Shown in pieces: positions 33,038 to 40,799 of a stretch of 64,000 nucleotides of DNA. The translations under genes were made by a program, and so were the position numbers. This DNA is from VRUE01 sp963817905 (GTDB taxonomy: Bacteria; Actinomycetota; Thermoleophilia; Solirubrobacterales; 70-9): NCBI GenBank assembly GCA_963817905.1, contig CAWFPS010000002.1:1231313-1295312 (forward strand), given 5' to 3'. Within the stretch, counting starts at the first letter, position 1, and each line of letters starts with the position of its first letter. The notes below the pieces were generated by a model that was not told where the DNA came from, searched no databases, and worked only from the letters and a program-made list of their open reading frames with translations.

Positions 33038-34776
33038 CCGGTGACGGCCTTGCTGACCACGGCGCCGAGTCGGCGGTGGAACTCGACGTTTTTCGCGCGG
33101 TCGGTCCTGACCTCGATCAGGCCGGTGCCGGCGGCTAGTGCGTCCTCAAGTTCTCCAAGGCCTTCGAGGCGCCGGTGGGGAAGGCCGAACAGCTCTGCGG
33201 CCCGGCCCGAGTCGACCCCGCGCGGGGTGCCGAGCAGGGCCTCGAACTCGTCCTCCGCGAGGATCTCGGCCTGGGGTAGAAAGCCGAAGATGCCGCCGCC
33301 GCCGTTGTCGATCACGACGATGCGAACGGGCGTCGAGACGTCGCGCAGGGCGGCGAGCGAGCCGACGTCGTGGAGCAAGCCGAGGTCACCGACAACGATC
33401 GTCGTCGGTCGTCTGCTCGCGTGGGCGGCGCCGATCCCTGAGGAGATCAGGCCGTCGATGCCGTTAGCGCCGCGGTTGCAGAGGAAGGTCACATCGGCCT
33501 CGCTGGGTGGAAGGAACGCCTCTTGGTCGCGGATCGGCATGCTGGAGGCGGTGTAGACGAGGTCGCCATCCTGGTGGGCCTGGCCAAGGGCGAGGTGCAG
33601 TGCGGGCTCGGAGACCTCGTCGCTTGCGAGCGCTGTCTCGATCGCCGTGAGCGCGGCCCGCTCGGCGTCGAGCCAGCGCTGTGGAACTCCCCGCGCCTCC
33701 CTTTCGAGGCGAGTCGCCCAGCCAGCCGCCAGCTCCGTCGGGTCAGCGCGCAGGATCGCCGCCCCCCGACTGGTCGGCTCGTTCCAACCCCCGTGTGGAT
33801 CGATGACGATCTGGTCGGCTCCGCTGCTCACCAGCCACTGGCGCAACGGCTTGCTGGTCGGCATCTCGCCGAAGCGCAGGACGAGGTCCGGAGTGACGGA
33901 ACGGGCGAAATCCTCGTCGCGCAACAGTAGGTCGTAGGCGGAGATCACCCGCGAGCGGTCGTGCGGGCCGCAGCGCACTTGTGAGGTCGGCTCGGCCAGG
34001 ATCGGGAACCCCGACGCCTGGGCCAGGTGGGCGAGCGGCTCGCGCAGCTCGGGGTCGAGCTGGCGGCCGGCGACGATCACGCCGGTGCGCGCGTCGGCGA
34101 CGTGGCCGGCGACCTCGTCGAGCAGGAAGGCCGAGGGCTCGAGGTCGATCGAGGTGACAGCGGTGAGCGGCCGGCCCGGACGCCCTTCGAGGGCCAGCGG
34201 GTCGCGGGCGGTGACCGCCCCCTCGACCGGCAGCGGCGCCAGCGGCTCGCGCCAGGGCAGGTTGAGGTGAACCGGCCCGGGCCGCGGCTGACCCCGCGCG
34301 GCCGCCAGCGCCCGGCAGGCAACGGAGCGGTAGTGCAGCAGCCCCTCGTCATCGGCGTCGTGCGTGCCGACTTCGCAAAACCAGCGCACCGAGTCGCCAT
34401 AGAGCTTGACCTGGTCGATCGTCTGGCCGGCGCCGATCCCGCGCAGCTCGGCGGGCCGGTCTGCGGTGAGCGCGATCAACGGAATCGCCGACTCGTCCGC
34501 CTCGCAGATCGCCGGGTGGTAGTTGGCCGCCGCCGTGCCCGAGGTGCAGAGCAGCGCCACCGGCGCTTCACTGGCCTGCGCGGCGCCGAGCCCGAAGAAC
34601 GCCGCGGAGCGCTCGTCGACGATCACGCTCACCTCGATCGCAGCCTCTCGCCAAAGCGCGACGGCCAGTGGCGTCGAGCGGGACCCAGGCGAGACGACGG
34701 CGTGCCGGACACCGCCTCGCGCCAGCTCCTCGACGAAGGTCGAGGCGAGCGCCGTGTTGCCGTTGGCTGGGTCCAT
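33034..34776 (-). CDS. menD: SEPHCHC synthase (menaquinone synthesis)
   Basis: A 580-residue thiamine diphosphate enzyme that adds a succinyl-semialdehyde unit from 2-oxoglutarate to isochorismate. Blocks: VEELARGGVRHAVVSPGSRSTPLAVALWRE, VIVDERSAAFFGLGAAQAS, LLCTSGTAAANYHPAICEADES, ALTADRPAELRGIGAGQTIDQ, GPVHLNLPWREPLAPLP, FLCNRGANGIDGLISSGIGAA (ThDP region) and VVIDNGGGGIFGFLPQAE. Full length and intact. It is preceded by a 16-bp hairpin and menC on the same strand. Confidence 0.95.
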   Translation of the reverse strand: MDPANGNTALASTFVEELARGGVRHAVVSPGSRSTPLAVALWREAAIEVSVIVDERSAAFFGLGAAQASEAPVALLCTSGTAAANYHPAICEADESAIPLIALTADRPAELRGIGAGQTIDQVKLYGDSVRWFCEVGTHDADDEGLLHYRSVACRALAAARGQPRPGPVHLNLPWREPLAPLPVEGAVTARDPLALEGRPGRPLTAVTSIDLEPSAFLLDEVAGHVADARTGVIVAGRQLDPELREPLAHLAQASGFPILAEPTSQVRCGPHDRSRVISAYDLLLRDEDFARSVTPDLVLRFGEMPTSKPLRQWLVSSGADQIVIDPHGGWNEPTSRGAAILRADPTELAAGWATRLEREARGVPQRWLDAERAALTAIETALASDEVSEPALHLALGQAHQDGDLVYTASSMPIRDQEAFLPPSEADVTFLCNRGANGIDGLISSGIGAAHASRRPTTIVVGDLGLLHDVGSLAALRDVSTPVRIVVIDNGGGGIFGFLPQAEILAEDEFEALLGTPRGVDSGRAAELFGLPHRRLEGLGELEDALAAGTGLIEVRTDRAKNVEFHRRLGAVVSKAVTG

Positions 34777-34792
34777 GTTCGGGAAGACTATG

Positions 34793-34829
34793 TGGCGGCT
34801 TATCCGTCTATACGACGGATAAGCCGCCA
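34793..34829 (-). terminator. 16-bp perfect hairpin between menC and menD
   Basis: Arms 34793-34808 (TGGCGGCTTATCCGTC) and 34814-34829 are perfectly complementary around TATAC. It lies 7 bases past the menC stop and 17 bases before the menD start. It may attenuate read-through from menC to menD. No U-tract is present. Confidence 0.6.
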
Positions 34830-34835
34830 GGTCAC

Positions 34836-35951
34836 TCAGATTCGGTGGGCCGCCAGCGCCGCCTCATCGATCTCGACACCCAGACCTGGCCCGGGGGGTG
34901 GGTGGAGCATGCCGTCGCGGACCTCGCACTCGACCGCGGCGATCGTCGAGGCGAAGAGGCGCTGGGTGGCGAGGCCGTGGGCCAGGCCGGACCCGTTGCC
35001 GTCCGCCGACTGGGCGAGGGTCTGCGCGACCTGGGCGGCGGCGGCGATTCCCACCGGGCCATCGAGGGCGCTGGAGATGTAGGCCGGCAGCAGCTCGGCA
35101 ATCTCGATCGCCGCCTCCGGCCCGCCCACCTTGGAGAGCTTGATTGCGGTTAGCGCGCAGGCACCCATTTCCAGTGCCCGCTTGGCATCGGCGCGACTCT
35201 CAACGCTCTCGTCGCCGGCAATCGGGATCGAGGTCGACGCCGCCACCTCGGCCGCCTCCTCCAGAGTCGCCACCGGCTGCTCGGCCAGCTCGATCTCGAG
35301 CGGCTCCAGGGACTTGAGAACCCGCTTCGCCGTGTCGGTGTCCCAGGCCGCATTCGCGTCGACCCTGATCCGCGCCCGCGGCCCGACCGCCTCGCGCACC
35401 GCGTAGACCTGTCCGAAATCGTCACCCGTGCCCAGCTTCAGCTTGAAGGTCTCAAAGCCGTCCTCGGCCCAGCGCACCGCCTCCGCTGCGACCGCCGCGG
35501 GCTCCCCGGCAACCAGAGTCGCATTGCACTCGATCGGCCGCGGCCCCCCAGCTCCACCACCGCGGTCGCCATTTCGCTCGCCTCGCGGTTGAGATGGCAA
35601 CCGCGCCGCGGCGGGGGTGCCCGCGGCAGCTGCGCGCCTCCCGCGCAGGTCCAATAGCGCGGTGAGGGCGGCGCAGCGTGCCGGGGCCGACAGCCCGATC
35701 GCCTCACTCCGCAGGGTCGCCTCATCCAGCGCATCCCGCTCTGCCAGTCGCTTCAACTCACCAACTACCTGCTCCAACTCGATACCCCCCCGCAGCGAGA
35801 GCGGCACCGCTTCGCCCAGCCCCACCAGATCGTCATCCGAACGCAAGCGCAGCAACACCATCTCGCGCCGATCCAAGCGCCCCCGCGCCGTCACATACGG
35901 CTCCCGAAACGGCAGCGCGTAAGGCACAACCTCTACCGCGGCGATCTTCAT
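34836..35951 (-). CDS. menC: o-Succinylbenzoate synthase
   Basis: A 371-residue enolase-superfamily dehydratase that forms o-succinylbenzoate from SHCHC. Barrel motifs: FKLKLGTGDD (catalytic K-x-K), RVDANAAWD (metal Asp), LAEQPV, IPIAGDESVE and AIKLSKVGG (second catalytic Lys). The N-terminal capping domain is normal up to LLDLRGRRAA. About 25 extra residues, rich in Pro/Gly/Arg (ARLPSQPRGERNGDRGGGAG), then interrupt it before CNATLVAG. This insertion contains a 15-nt-armed palindrome. The frame remains open and catalytic residues are intact, so the enzyme may still work. Confidence 0.9.
   Translation of the reverse strand: MKIAAVEVVPYALPFREPYVTARGRLDRREMVLLRLRSDDDLVGLGEAVPLSLRGGIELEQVVGELKRLAERDALDEATLRSEAIGLSAPARCAALTALLDLRGRRAAAAGTPAAARLPSQPRGERNGDRGGGAGGPRPIECNATLVAGEPAAVAAEAVRWAEDGFETFKLKLGTGDDFGQVYAVREAVGPRARIRVDANAAWDTDTAKRVLKSLEPLEIELAEQPVATLEEAAEVAASTSIPIAGDESVESRADAKRALEMGACALTAIKLSKVGGPEAAIEIAELLPAYISSALDGPVGIAAAAQVAQTLAQSADGNGSGLAHGLATQRLFASTIAAVECEVRDGMLHPPPGPGLGVEIDEAALAAHRI
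35561..35605. repeat. Palindrome inside menC
   Basis: Arms 35561-35575 (CGCGGTCGCCATTTC) and 35591-35605 pair at 13 of 15 positions. The element and its surroundings code for the low-complexity Pro/Gly/Arg insertion in MenC. It is comparable to the palindrome inside the GMC oxidoreductase gene. Confidence 0.55.
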
Positions 35952-35965
35952 ACCCGTAGGTCTAC

Positions 35966-36018
35966 GCGAACTGCATCAAATTCTCTACCTGTCAGACCGA
36001 GAATTTGATGCAGTTCGC
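35966..36018. repeat. Inverted repeat, GCATCAAATTCTC family, copy 2
   Basis: Arms 35966-35985 and 35999-36018 are perfectly complementary over 20 bp around a 13-nt loop. They share their sequence with the element at 2646-2696. It lies 6 bases past the menA stop and 14 bases before the menC start, so it could end the menB-menA transcript. Confidence 0.8.
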
Positions 36019-36024
36019 CATGGT

Positions 36025-36906
36025 TTAGCTGGCTAGCAGCAGGCCTGCGGAGACCAGCAGGCTGAAGGCACCGAGCAGGGCCCCCGTGGCGGCCAGGGCG
36101 CCGTTGAGGGCCGGGCCGTCGGTGCGGTTGGTCATCGCCCGCATCGGGGCGATGGCCAGCGGCAGGGCGAGCCAGCCGATCAGGGGCAGCCAGCTGCCGT
36201 CGCCGGCAAGCAGCGCCAGCGGCAGGACGGCGAAGGCTCCGAGAACGAGCGAGCGGTATAGGACGACGGCGTTATGGCGCCCCATCCGCACCGCCAGGGT
36301 CATCTTGCCCGCCCGGCGGTCGGTCTCTAGGTCACGCACGTTGTTGACGACGAGGATCGCGGTGGCGAGGAAGCCGAGCGCGATCGAGAGCCCGAGCGGC
36401 AGCGGGTCGAGCCGCTCCAGCTGCACGTAGTAGGAGCCGTTGACGGCGACCAGGCCGAAGAAGAGGAAGACGAAGATCTCGCCCAGGCCGGCGTATCCGT
36501 AGGGGCGCGGCCCGCCCGTGTAGAGGACCCCGGCGGCGATCGAAAGCGCCCCGATCGCGAGGATCACGACGCCGGCGATCAGTGCCAGGTAGACGCCGCA
36601 CGCAACCGCGACCCCAAAGGCGATCCAGGTCGCGTTGAGCACCCGGCGCGGGGTGACCAGCCCGGCCGAGGTGACCCGCACCGGTCCCAGTCGCTCGGCG
36701 GTGTCGGCGCCGCGCCGGGCGTCGGAGTAGTCGTTCGCCAGGTTGGTGCCGATCTGGATGAAGATCGAGCCGACCAGCGCGGCGAGGAAAGCGCCGATCC
36801 GGGGCAGCTTCCCGGCCCATTCGACCGCCGCCGCGGTGCCCACCAGCACCGGCGCGATCGCCGCCGGCAGCGTGCGCGGGCGCGCCGCCATAACCCAGAT
36901 CCTCAT
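36025..36906 (-). CDS. menA: 1,4-Dihydroxy-2-naphthoate polyprenyltransferase
   Basis: A 293-residue UbiA-family membrane prenyltransferase that joins DHNA to a polyprenyl diphosphate to give demethylmenaquinone. It has eight or nine helices. The first Asp-rich motif is NLANDYSDARRGAD near residue 56 and the second NNVRDLETDRRAGKMTLAVRMG near 175, both needed for Mg-diphosphate binding. The start ATG at 36906 overlaps the menB stop (ATGA). The longer open frame upstream of it runs antisense-like through menB and is not real. Confidence 0.93.
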   Translation of the reverse strand: MRIWVMAARPRTLPAAIAPVLVGTAAAVEWAGKLPRIGAFLAALVGSIFIQIGTNLANDYSDARRGADTAERLGPVRVTSAGLVTPRRVLNATWIAFGVAVACGVYLALIAGVVILAIGALSIAAGVLYTGGPRPYGYAGLGEIFVFLFFGLVAVNGSYYVQLERLDPLPLGLSIALGFLATAILVVNNVRDLETDRRAGKMTLAVRMGRHNAVVLYRSLVLGAFAVLPLALLAGDGSWLPLIGWLALPLAIAPMRAMTNRTDGPALNGALAATGALLGAFSLLVSAGLLLAS

Positions 36907-37769
36907 GGTCGCCGAGGGTACTGGGAGAAGTCCGGTGCGCGCTTCTCCTTGAAGGCCTCGCGGCCCTCGGCCGCCTCGTCGCTGCCGTAGAAGAGGAGGT
37001 TGGTGTCGTGAGCCAATTGCTGTATCCCGGCGTAGCCGTCCTCGTGGGCGTGGAAGCTGGACTTGACCAGGCGCAGGGCGAAGGGGGAGAGGGCCAGCAT
37101 CTCGCGGCACCAGGCGACGGTCTCGGCTTCGAGCCGGTCGAGTGGGACGACGGTGTTGACCAGCCCCATCCCGACGGCCTCCTCGGCGTCGTATTGGCGG
37201 CAGAGCAGCCAGAACTCCTTGGCCTTCTTGGTGCCGACGAGATCGCGCAGCAGCGAGGCGCCGAAGCCGCCGTCCCAGGAGCCGACCCGCGGTCCGGTCT
37301 GGCCGAAGACGGCGTTGTCGGCAGCGATCGTCAAGTCGCAGCAGATGTGGAGGATGTGGCCGCCGCCGATCGCGTAGCCGGCGACCATCGCCACCACCGG
37401 CTTGGGCAGGCGCCGCATCTGCACCTGTAGGTCGGTGACGTGGAAGCGGCCCAGTGAGGCACCCTCGGCGACGTACCCGGTGTCGCCCCGCACCTGCTGG
37501 TCGCCGCCCGAGCAGAAGGCCTTGGTCCCAGCGCCGGTGAGGACCACTACGCCGACCTCCCCGTCCTCGCGGGCCAGCTCCATCGCAGCCGAGACCTCGA
37601 TCAAGGTCTGCGGCCGGAACGCATTGAGAACCTGGGGCCGGTCGATCGTGATCTTGGCGATTCCGTCCGCCACCTCGTAGCGGATGTCGTCGTACTCGGC
37701 GACGCTCCGCCACTCGATCGGCGCGTACAGATCCTCTTCGGGTGGGGCTCCCTTGTGACGTTTGGGCAT
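36903..37769 (-). CDS. menB: 1,4-Dihydroxy-2-naphthoyl-CoA synthase
   Basis: A 288-residue crotonase-fold enzyme that cyclises o-succinylbenzoyl-CoA. Signature blocks: DIRYEVADGIAKITIDRPQVLNAFRPQTL, FCSGGDQQVRG (oxyanion hole and active-site loop), GYAIGGGHILHICCDLTIAADNAVFGQTGPRVGSWDGGFGASLL and CREMLALSPFALRLVKSSF. The ATG at 37769 gives the family N-terminus (MPKRHKG). menA overlaps downstream. menE starts on the other strand only 21 bases away, leaving little room for two 5' leaders. Confidence 0.95.
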   Translation of the reverse strand: MPKRHKGAPPEEDLYAPIEWRSVAEYDDIRYEVADGIAKITIDRPQVLNAFRPQTLIEVSAAMELAREDGEVGVVVLTGAGTKAFCSGGDQQVRGDTGYVAEGASLGRFHVTDLQVQMRRLPKPVVAMVAGYAIGGGHILHICCDLTIAADNAVFGQTGPRVGSWDGGFGASLLRDLVGTKKAKEFWLLCRQYDAEEAVGMGLVNTVVPLDRLEAETVAWCREMLALSPFALRLVKSSFHAHEDGYAGIQQLAHDTNLLFYGSDEAAEGREAFKEKRAPDFSQYPRRP

Positions 37770-37790
37770 GATGGGCACGATATCCCGCCG

Positions 37791-39116
37791 ATGAAACTCG
37801 ACGACTGGCTGGCCCAGAGATCGCAGAGCTGCCCGGAGCGAACCGCGCTTGTCGCGGAAGGCTCGGCCGTCACCTACGCCGAGCTGGAGGCCGAGGCGAC
37901 CTGGGTCGCGCGGCGGCTGATCGCCCACGGCGTGCGCCGCGGCTCGACCGTGGCGATGACGATGCACCCGCGTCGTGAGCAGGTCGTGATGGTCCACGCC
38001 CTGATGAAGGTTGGGGCGGTGCTGCTGCCCCTGAGCCCGCGCCTCTCGGCCGAGGAGCGCGCCGCCGCGATCGCCTCCGAGGAACCCACGGTCGACCTCG
38101 ACGACGCCGGCGAGCTGACCCAGACGGAGGCCGACCTGCCATTGCTCGGTGAGCACGACATGGACGCCGTCGCCTGCCACGTGATGACCAGCGGCAGCAC
38201 CGGCACCCCCGACGCCGTCGGTCTCACCTACGGCAACTTCCTCTGGAGCGCCGTCGGCTCGGCCTTCAACATCGGCGTCGAGCCGAGCGACCGCTGGCTC
38301 TGCTGCCTGCCGCTCAGCCACATCTCCGGCCTCGGGATCGTGATGCGCTCGGTCATCTACGGCACCGCCGCGGTCATCCACGACGGCTTCGACGTCGACC
38401 GCGTCGCGGCGGCCCTGGAGCGCGACGAGATCACAGTCGTCTCCCTGGTGGCGACGATGCTCACCCGGCTACTGGAGGCCGGCGCCGACCTCTCCGGCCC
38501 GCGCGCAATCCTGATCGGCGGCGGGCCGGTGCCCGAGGACCCGCTCGAGGAGGCCCTGGGACGCGGCGCCACGGTCGTGCAGACCTACGGCCTGACCGAG
38601 ACCTGCTCGCAGGTGACGACGCTCGCCCCGGCAGACGCAAAGCGCAAGCTCGGCTCCGCCGGGCGGCCGCTGCTCACCACCCACCTGCGCATCCAGGAGG
38701 GCGAGATCCTCGTCCAGGGCCCGACCGTCGCCCCCGGCCGCGCCGACGCCGACGGCTGGCTGCACACCGGCGACCTCGGCCGCATCGACGAGGAAGGCTT
38801 CCTCTACGTCGACGATCGCATCGACGACATGATCGTCAGCGGCGGCGAGAACATCGTCCCGGCCGAAGTCGAGAACGTCCTGCTGCGCCACCCGGCGGTC
38901 GCCGACGCCGCCGTCGTCGGTCGCGAGGATCCCGAGTGGCAGCAGGCCGTGACCGCGATCGTCGTGCTCGAGGATGGCTCGGAGGCGACGCCCGACGAGC
39001 TACGCCGCCACTGCGCCTCCTCGCTGGCGGGGTTCAAGGTGCCGAAGCGGGTCGAGCTGGCGTCGGCGCTGCCGCGCACCCCCTCCGGCAAGCTGATGCG
39101 GCGCGCCCTCCGCTAG
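37791..39116 (+). CDS. menE: o-Succinylbenzoate-CoA ligase
   Basis: A 441-residue acyl-adenylating enzyme that activates o-succinylbenzoate with CoA and ATP. Motifs: P-loop MTSGSTGTPDAVGLTYGN, QTYGLTETCSQVT, HTGDLGRIDEEGFLYVDDRIDDMIVSGGENIVPAEVE and the C-terminal catalytic Lys in RTPSGKLMRRAL. Assignment to MenE rests on the men context, since ANL-family members are hard to separate by sequence alone. Start ATG at 37791; an in-frame GTG at 37755 would overlap menB. ilvC follows after 10 bases and may be cotranscribed. Confidence 0.88.
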   Translation: MKLDDWLAQRSQSCPERTALVAEGSAVTYAELEAEATWVARRLIAHGVRRGSTVAMTMHPRREQVVMVHALMKVGAVLLPLSPRLSAEERAAAIASEEPTVDLDDAGELTQTEADLPLLGEHDMDAVACHVMTSGSTGTPDAVGLTYGNFLWSAVGSAFNIGVEPSDRWLCCLPLSHISGLGIVMRSVIYGTAAVIHDGFDVDRVAAALERDEITVVSLVATMLTRLLEAGADLSGPRAILIGGGPVPEDPLEEALGRGATVVQTYGLTETCSQVTTLAPADAKRKLGSAGRPLLTTHLRIQEGEILVQGPTVAPGRADADGWLHTGDLGRIDEEGFLYVDDRIDDMIVSGGENIVPAEVENVLLRHPAVADAAVVGREDPEWQQAVTAIVVLEDGSEATPDELRRHCASSLAGFKVPKRVELASALPRTPSGKLMRRALR

Positions 39117-39126
39117 CCTGCCGCCC

Positions 39127-40128
39127 ATGCCCAAGGACATCTTCTATGACTCAGACGCCGACCTCTCGCTGCTCGGGGGAAAGACCGTCGCCATTCTCGG
39201 CTACGGCTCCCAGGGGCATGCGCACGCCCTCAACCTGAAGGACTCCGGGGTCGACGTCGTCGTCGGCCTGCGGCCCGATTCCTCCAGCCGCGCGAAAGCC
39301 GAAGAGGCCGGCCTCGAGGTGCTCGACATCGCCGAAGCCGCCAGCCGCGGCGACGCGGTGATGATCCTGCTGCCCGACGAGAAGCAGGCCGAGGTCTGGG
39401 AGGCCGAGATCGCCGACGGCATCGCCCCCGGCAACCTGCTGCTCTTCGCCCATGGCTTCGCCATCCACTTCGAGCAGATCGTGCCCCCGCCGGGCGTCGA
39501 CGTCGGCATGGTTGCCCCCAAGGGCCCCGGCCACCTGGTCCGCCGCCAGTACGAGGAAGGCAACGGCGTGCCCTGCCTGATGGCCGTCCACCAGGACGCC
39601 ACCGGCAACGCCCACGGCCTCGTCCTCGCCTACGCCTCAGGCATCGGCGGCGGCCGCGCCGCGGTGATCGAGACCACCTTCAAGGATGAGTGCGAGACCG
39701 ATCTCTTCGGCGAGCAGGCCGTCCTCTGCGGTGGCGCCTCGGAGCTCGTCCGCGCCGGCTTCGAGACCCTGGTCGAGGCCGGCTATGACCCGCGCCTCGC
39801 CTACTTCGAGTGCCTGCACGAGCTCAAGCTGATCGCCGACCTGATGTACGAGAAGGGGATCCAGGGGATGCGCTACTCGATCTCCAACACCGCCGAGTAC
39901 GGCGACATGACCCGCGGCAAGCGCGTCATCGGCACCGAGTCACGGGCGGCGATGAAAGAGATCCTCGGCGAGATCCAGTCCGGCGAGTTCGCCCGCGAGT
40001 GGATCGCCGAGAACCGGGCCGGCGGCGAGAACCTCTCGCGCATGCGCGAGGAAGGCAAGGGTCACCAAGTAGAGAAGGTCGGCAAGGACCTCCGGGACAT
40101 GATGCCCTGGGTCGACCAGGAGTTCTGA
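39127..40128 (+). CDS. ilvC: Ketol-acid reductoisomerase
   Basis: A 333-residue class I enzyme that isomerises and reduces acetolactate or acetohydroxybutyrate with NAD(P)H. The Rossmann motif GYGSQGHAHALNLKDSGVDVVVGLRPDSSS has serines after beta-2, which usually means NADPH preference. MVAPKGPGHLVRRQYEEG and the helical C-domain (FGEQAVLCGGASELVRAGFETLVEAGYDPRLAYFECLHELKLIADLMYEKG) hold the Mg-binding Asp/Glu residues. The stop codon lies in the arm of an interspersed repeat. Confidence 0.96.
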   Translation: MPKDIFYDSDADLSLLGGKTVAILGYGSQGHAHALNLKDSGVDVVVGLRPDSSSRAKAEEAGLEVLDIAEAASRGDAVMILLPDEKQAEVWEAEIADGIAPGNLLLFAHGFAIHFEQIVPPPGVDVGMVAPKGPGHLVRRQYEEGNGVPCLMAVHQDATGNAHGLVLAYASGIGGGRAAVIETTFKDECETDLFGEQAVLCGGASELVRAGFETLVEAGYDPRLAYFECLHELKLIADLMYEKGIQGMRYSISNTAEYGDMTRGKRVIGTESRAAMKEILGEIQSGEFAREWIAENRAGGENLSRMREEGKGHQVEKVGKDLRDMMPWVDQEF

Positions 40129-40235
40129 TCTGAGGGCCTGAGACCGGCGCATCTCGGCGTCCTCGGTCGCTCGCGTGCGAACGCACGCCACGCTCCCTGC
40201 GTCCACCGACCTGCTTGGCCTCAGGCCCTCAGATC
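40127..40235 (+). repeat. Interspersed hairpin-flanked repeat, copy 3
   Basis: The core 40146-40216 starts GGCGCATCTCGG and ends CTGCTT, like copies 1 and 2. Arms 40127-40145 and 40217-40235 pair at 18 of 19 positions, the best of the three copies, and begin inside the ilvC stop codon. A T-rich stretch (TTTGGTTTTTTG, 40240-40251) follows, so this copy could act as a terminator. The 40 bases to the cupin stop hold nothing else. Confidence 0.85.
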
Positions 40236-40271
40236 GGAATTTGGTTTTTTGTCAAAAATCCCTGGGGAGGC

Positions 40272-40700
40272 TTAAGCCCCGGGCGGGCCGTCAGCCCCGA
40301 ACCTAGTCTCGCCCTCCGGCAGTTTGCCGTCGCGGCCGACGTAGCCGTCCTTGCCGCCGACGACCACGTAGACGGCCTCCTCGGAGTCGCTGAGGTTGTG
40401 CAGCTTGCGGACGGTTGAGGCGTCTACCCAGGCGAGGCCGCCGGGCTCTAGCTCGTGCTTGCTGCCGTCGCCGAACTCGATCGCGATTTGGCCGCTGTGG
40501 AGGAAGTAGAGCTCCTCCTGCTCGTCGTGGTAGTGGCTGCCGGTCGAGTAGGAGGGCGGCAGCACGATCGCGTTGACGCCGAACGCGGTGACGCCCAGCT
40601 CCTTGCGGATCTTGCGGAAGCCCGGCCCGTCGCCTAGGTCGCCGAGGTTCGCGACGGCATAGCCGTCGCCTTTCGTCACCTGCTCTGTGGTCTCGCTCAT
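40272..40700 (-). CDS. Cupin-domain protein
   Basis: A 142-residue single-domain cupin with the two metal motifs: GSHYHDEQEELYFLHSG (G-x5-H-x-H-x3-4-E pattern) and PGGLAWVDASTVRKLHN. There is no DNA-binding domain and no signal peptide. It could be a small isomerase, dioxygenase-like enzyme or sensor; nothing more specific is visible. ATG at 40700 chosen; the much longer open frame upstream is antisense to serC. Between it and serC lies a palindromic repeat. Confidence 0.85.
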   Translation of the reverse strand: MSETTEQVTKGDGYAVANLGDLGDGPGFRKIRKELGVTAFGVNAIVLPPSYSTGSHYHDEQEELYFLHSGQIAIEFGDGSKHELEPGGLAWVDASTVRKLHNLSDSEEAVYVVVGGKDGYVGRDGKLPEGETRFGADGPPGA

Positions 40701-40715
40701 TACCGGCAGCCTATG

Positions 40716-40768
40716 CCGTTCCGGTGCGCCTTTGCCCCGATATAACCGGAAAAGGCGCACCGGAACGG
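40716..40768. repeat. Palindromic repeat, TTCCGGTGCGCC family, copy 2
   Basis: Arms 40716-40733 and 40751-40768 are perfectly complementary over 18 bp with a 17-nt loop. The arms match those at 19802-19850 and 54309-54355. This copy lies between two divergent starts (cupin and serC), where no terminator is expected. Confidence 0.82.
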
Positions 40769-40799
40769 AGGCAACGAGGCTGAACGGGGTCCACCCGCG

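Noticed and set aside
36907..37713. Extended MenA reading through menB
   Set aside because: The extension is menB in another frame. UbiA-family similarity begins exactly at the ATG at 36906.
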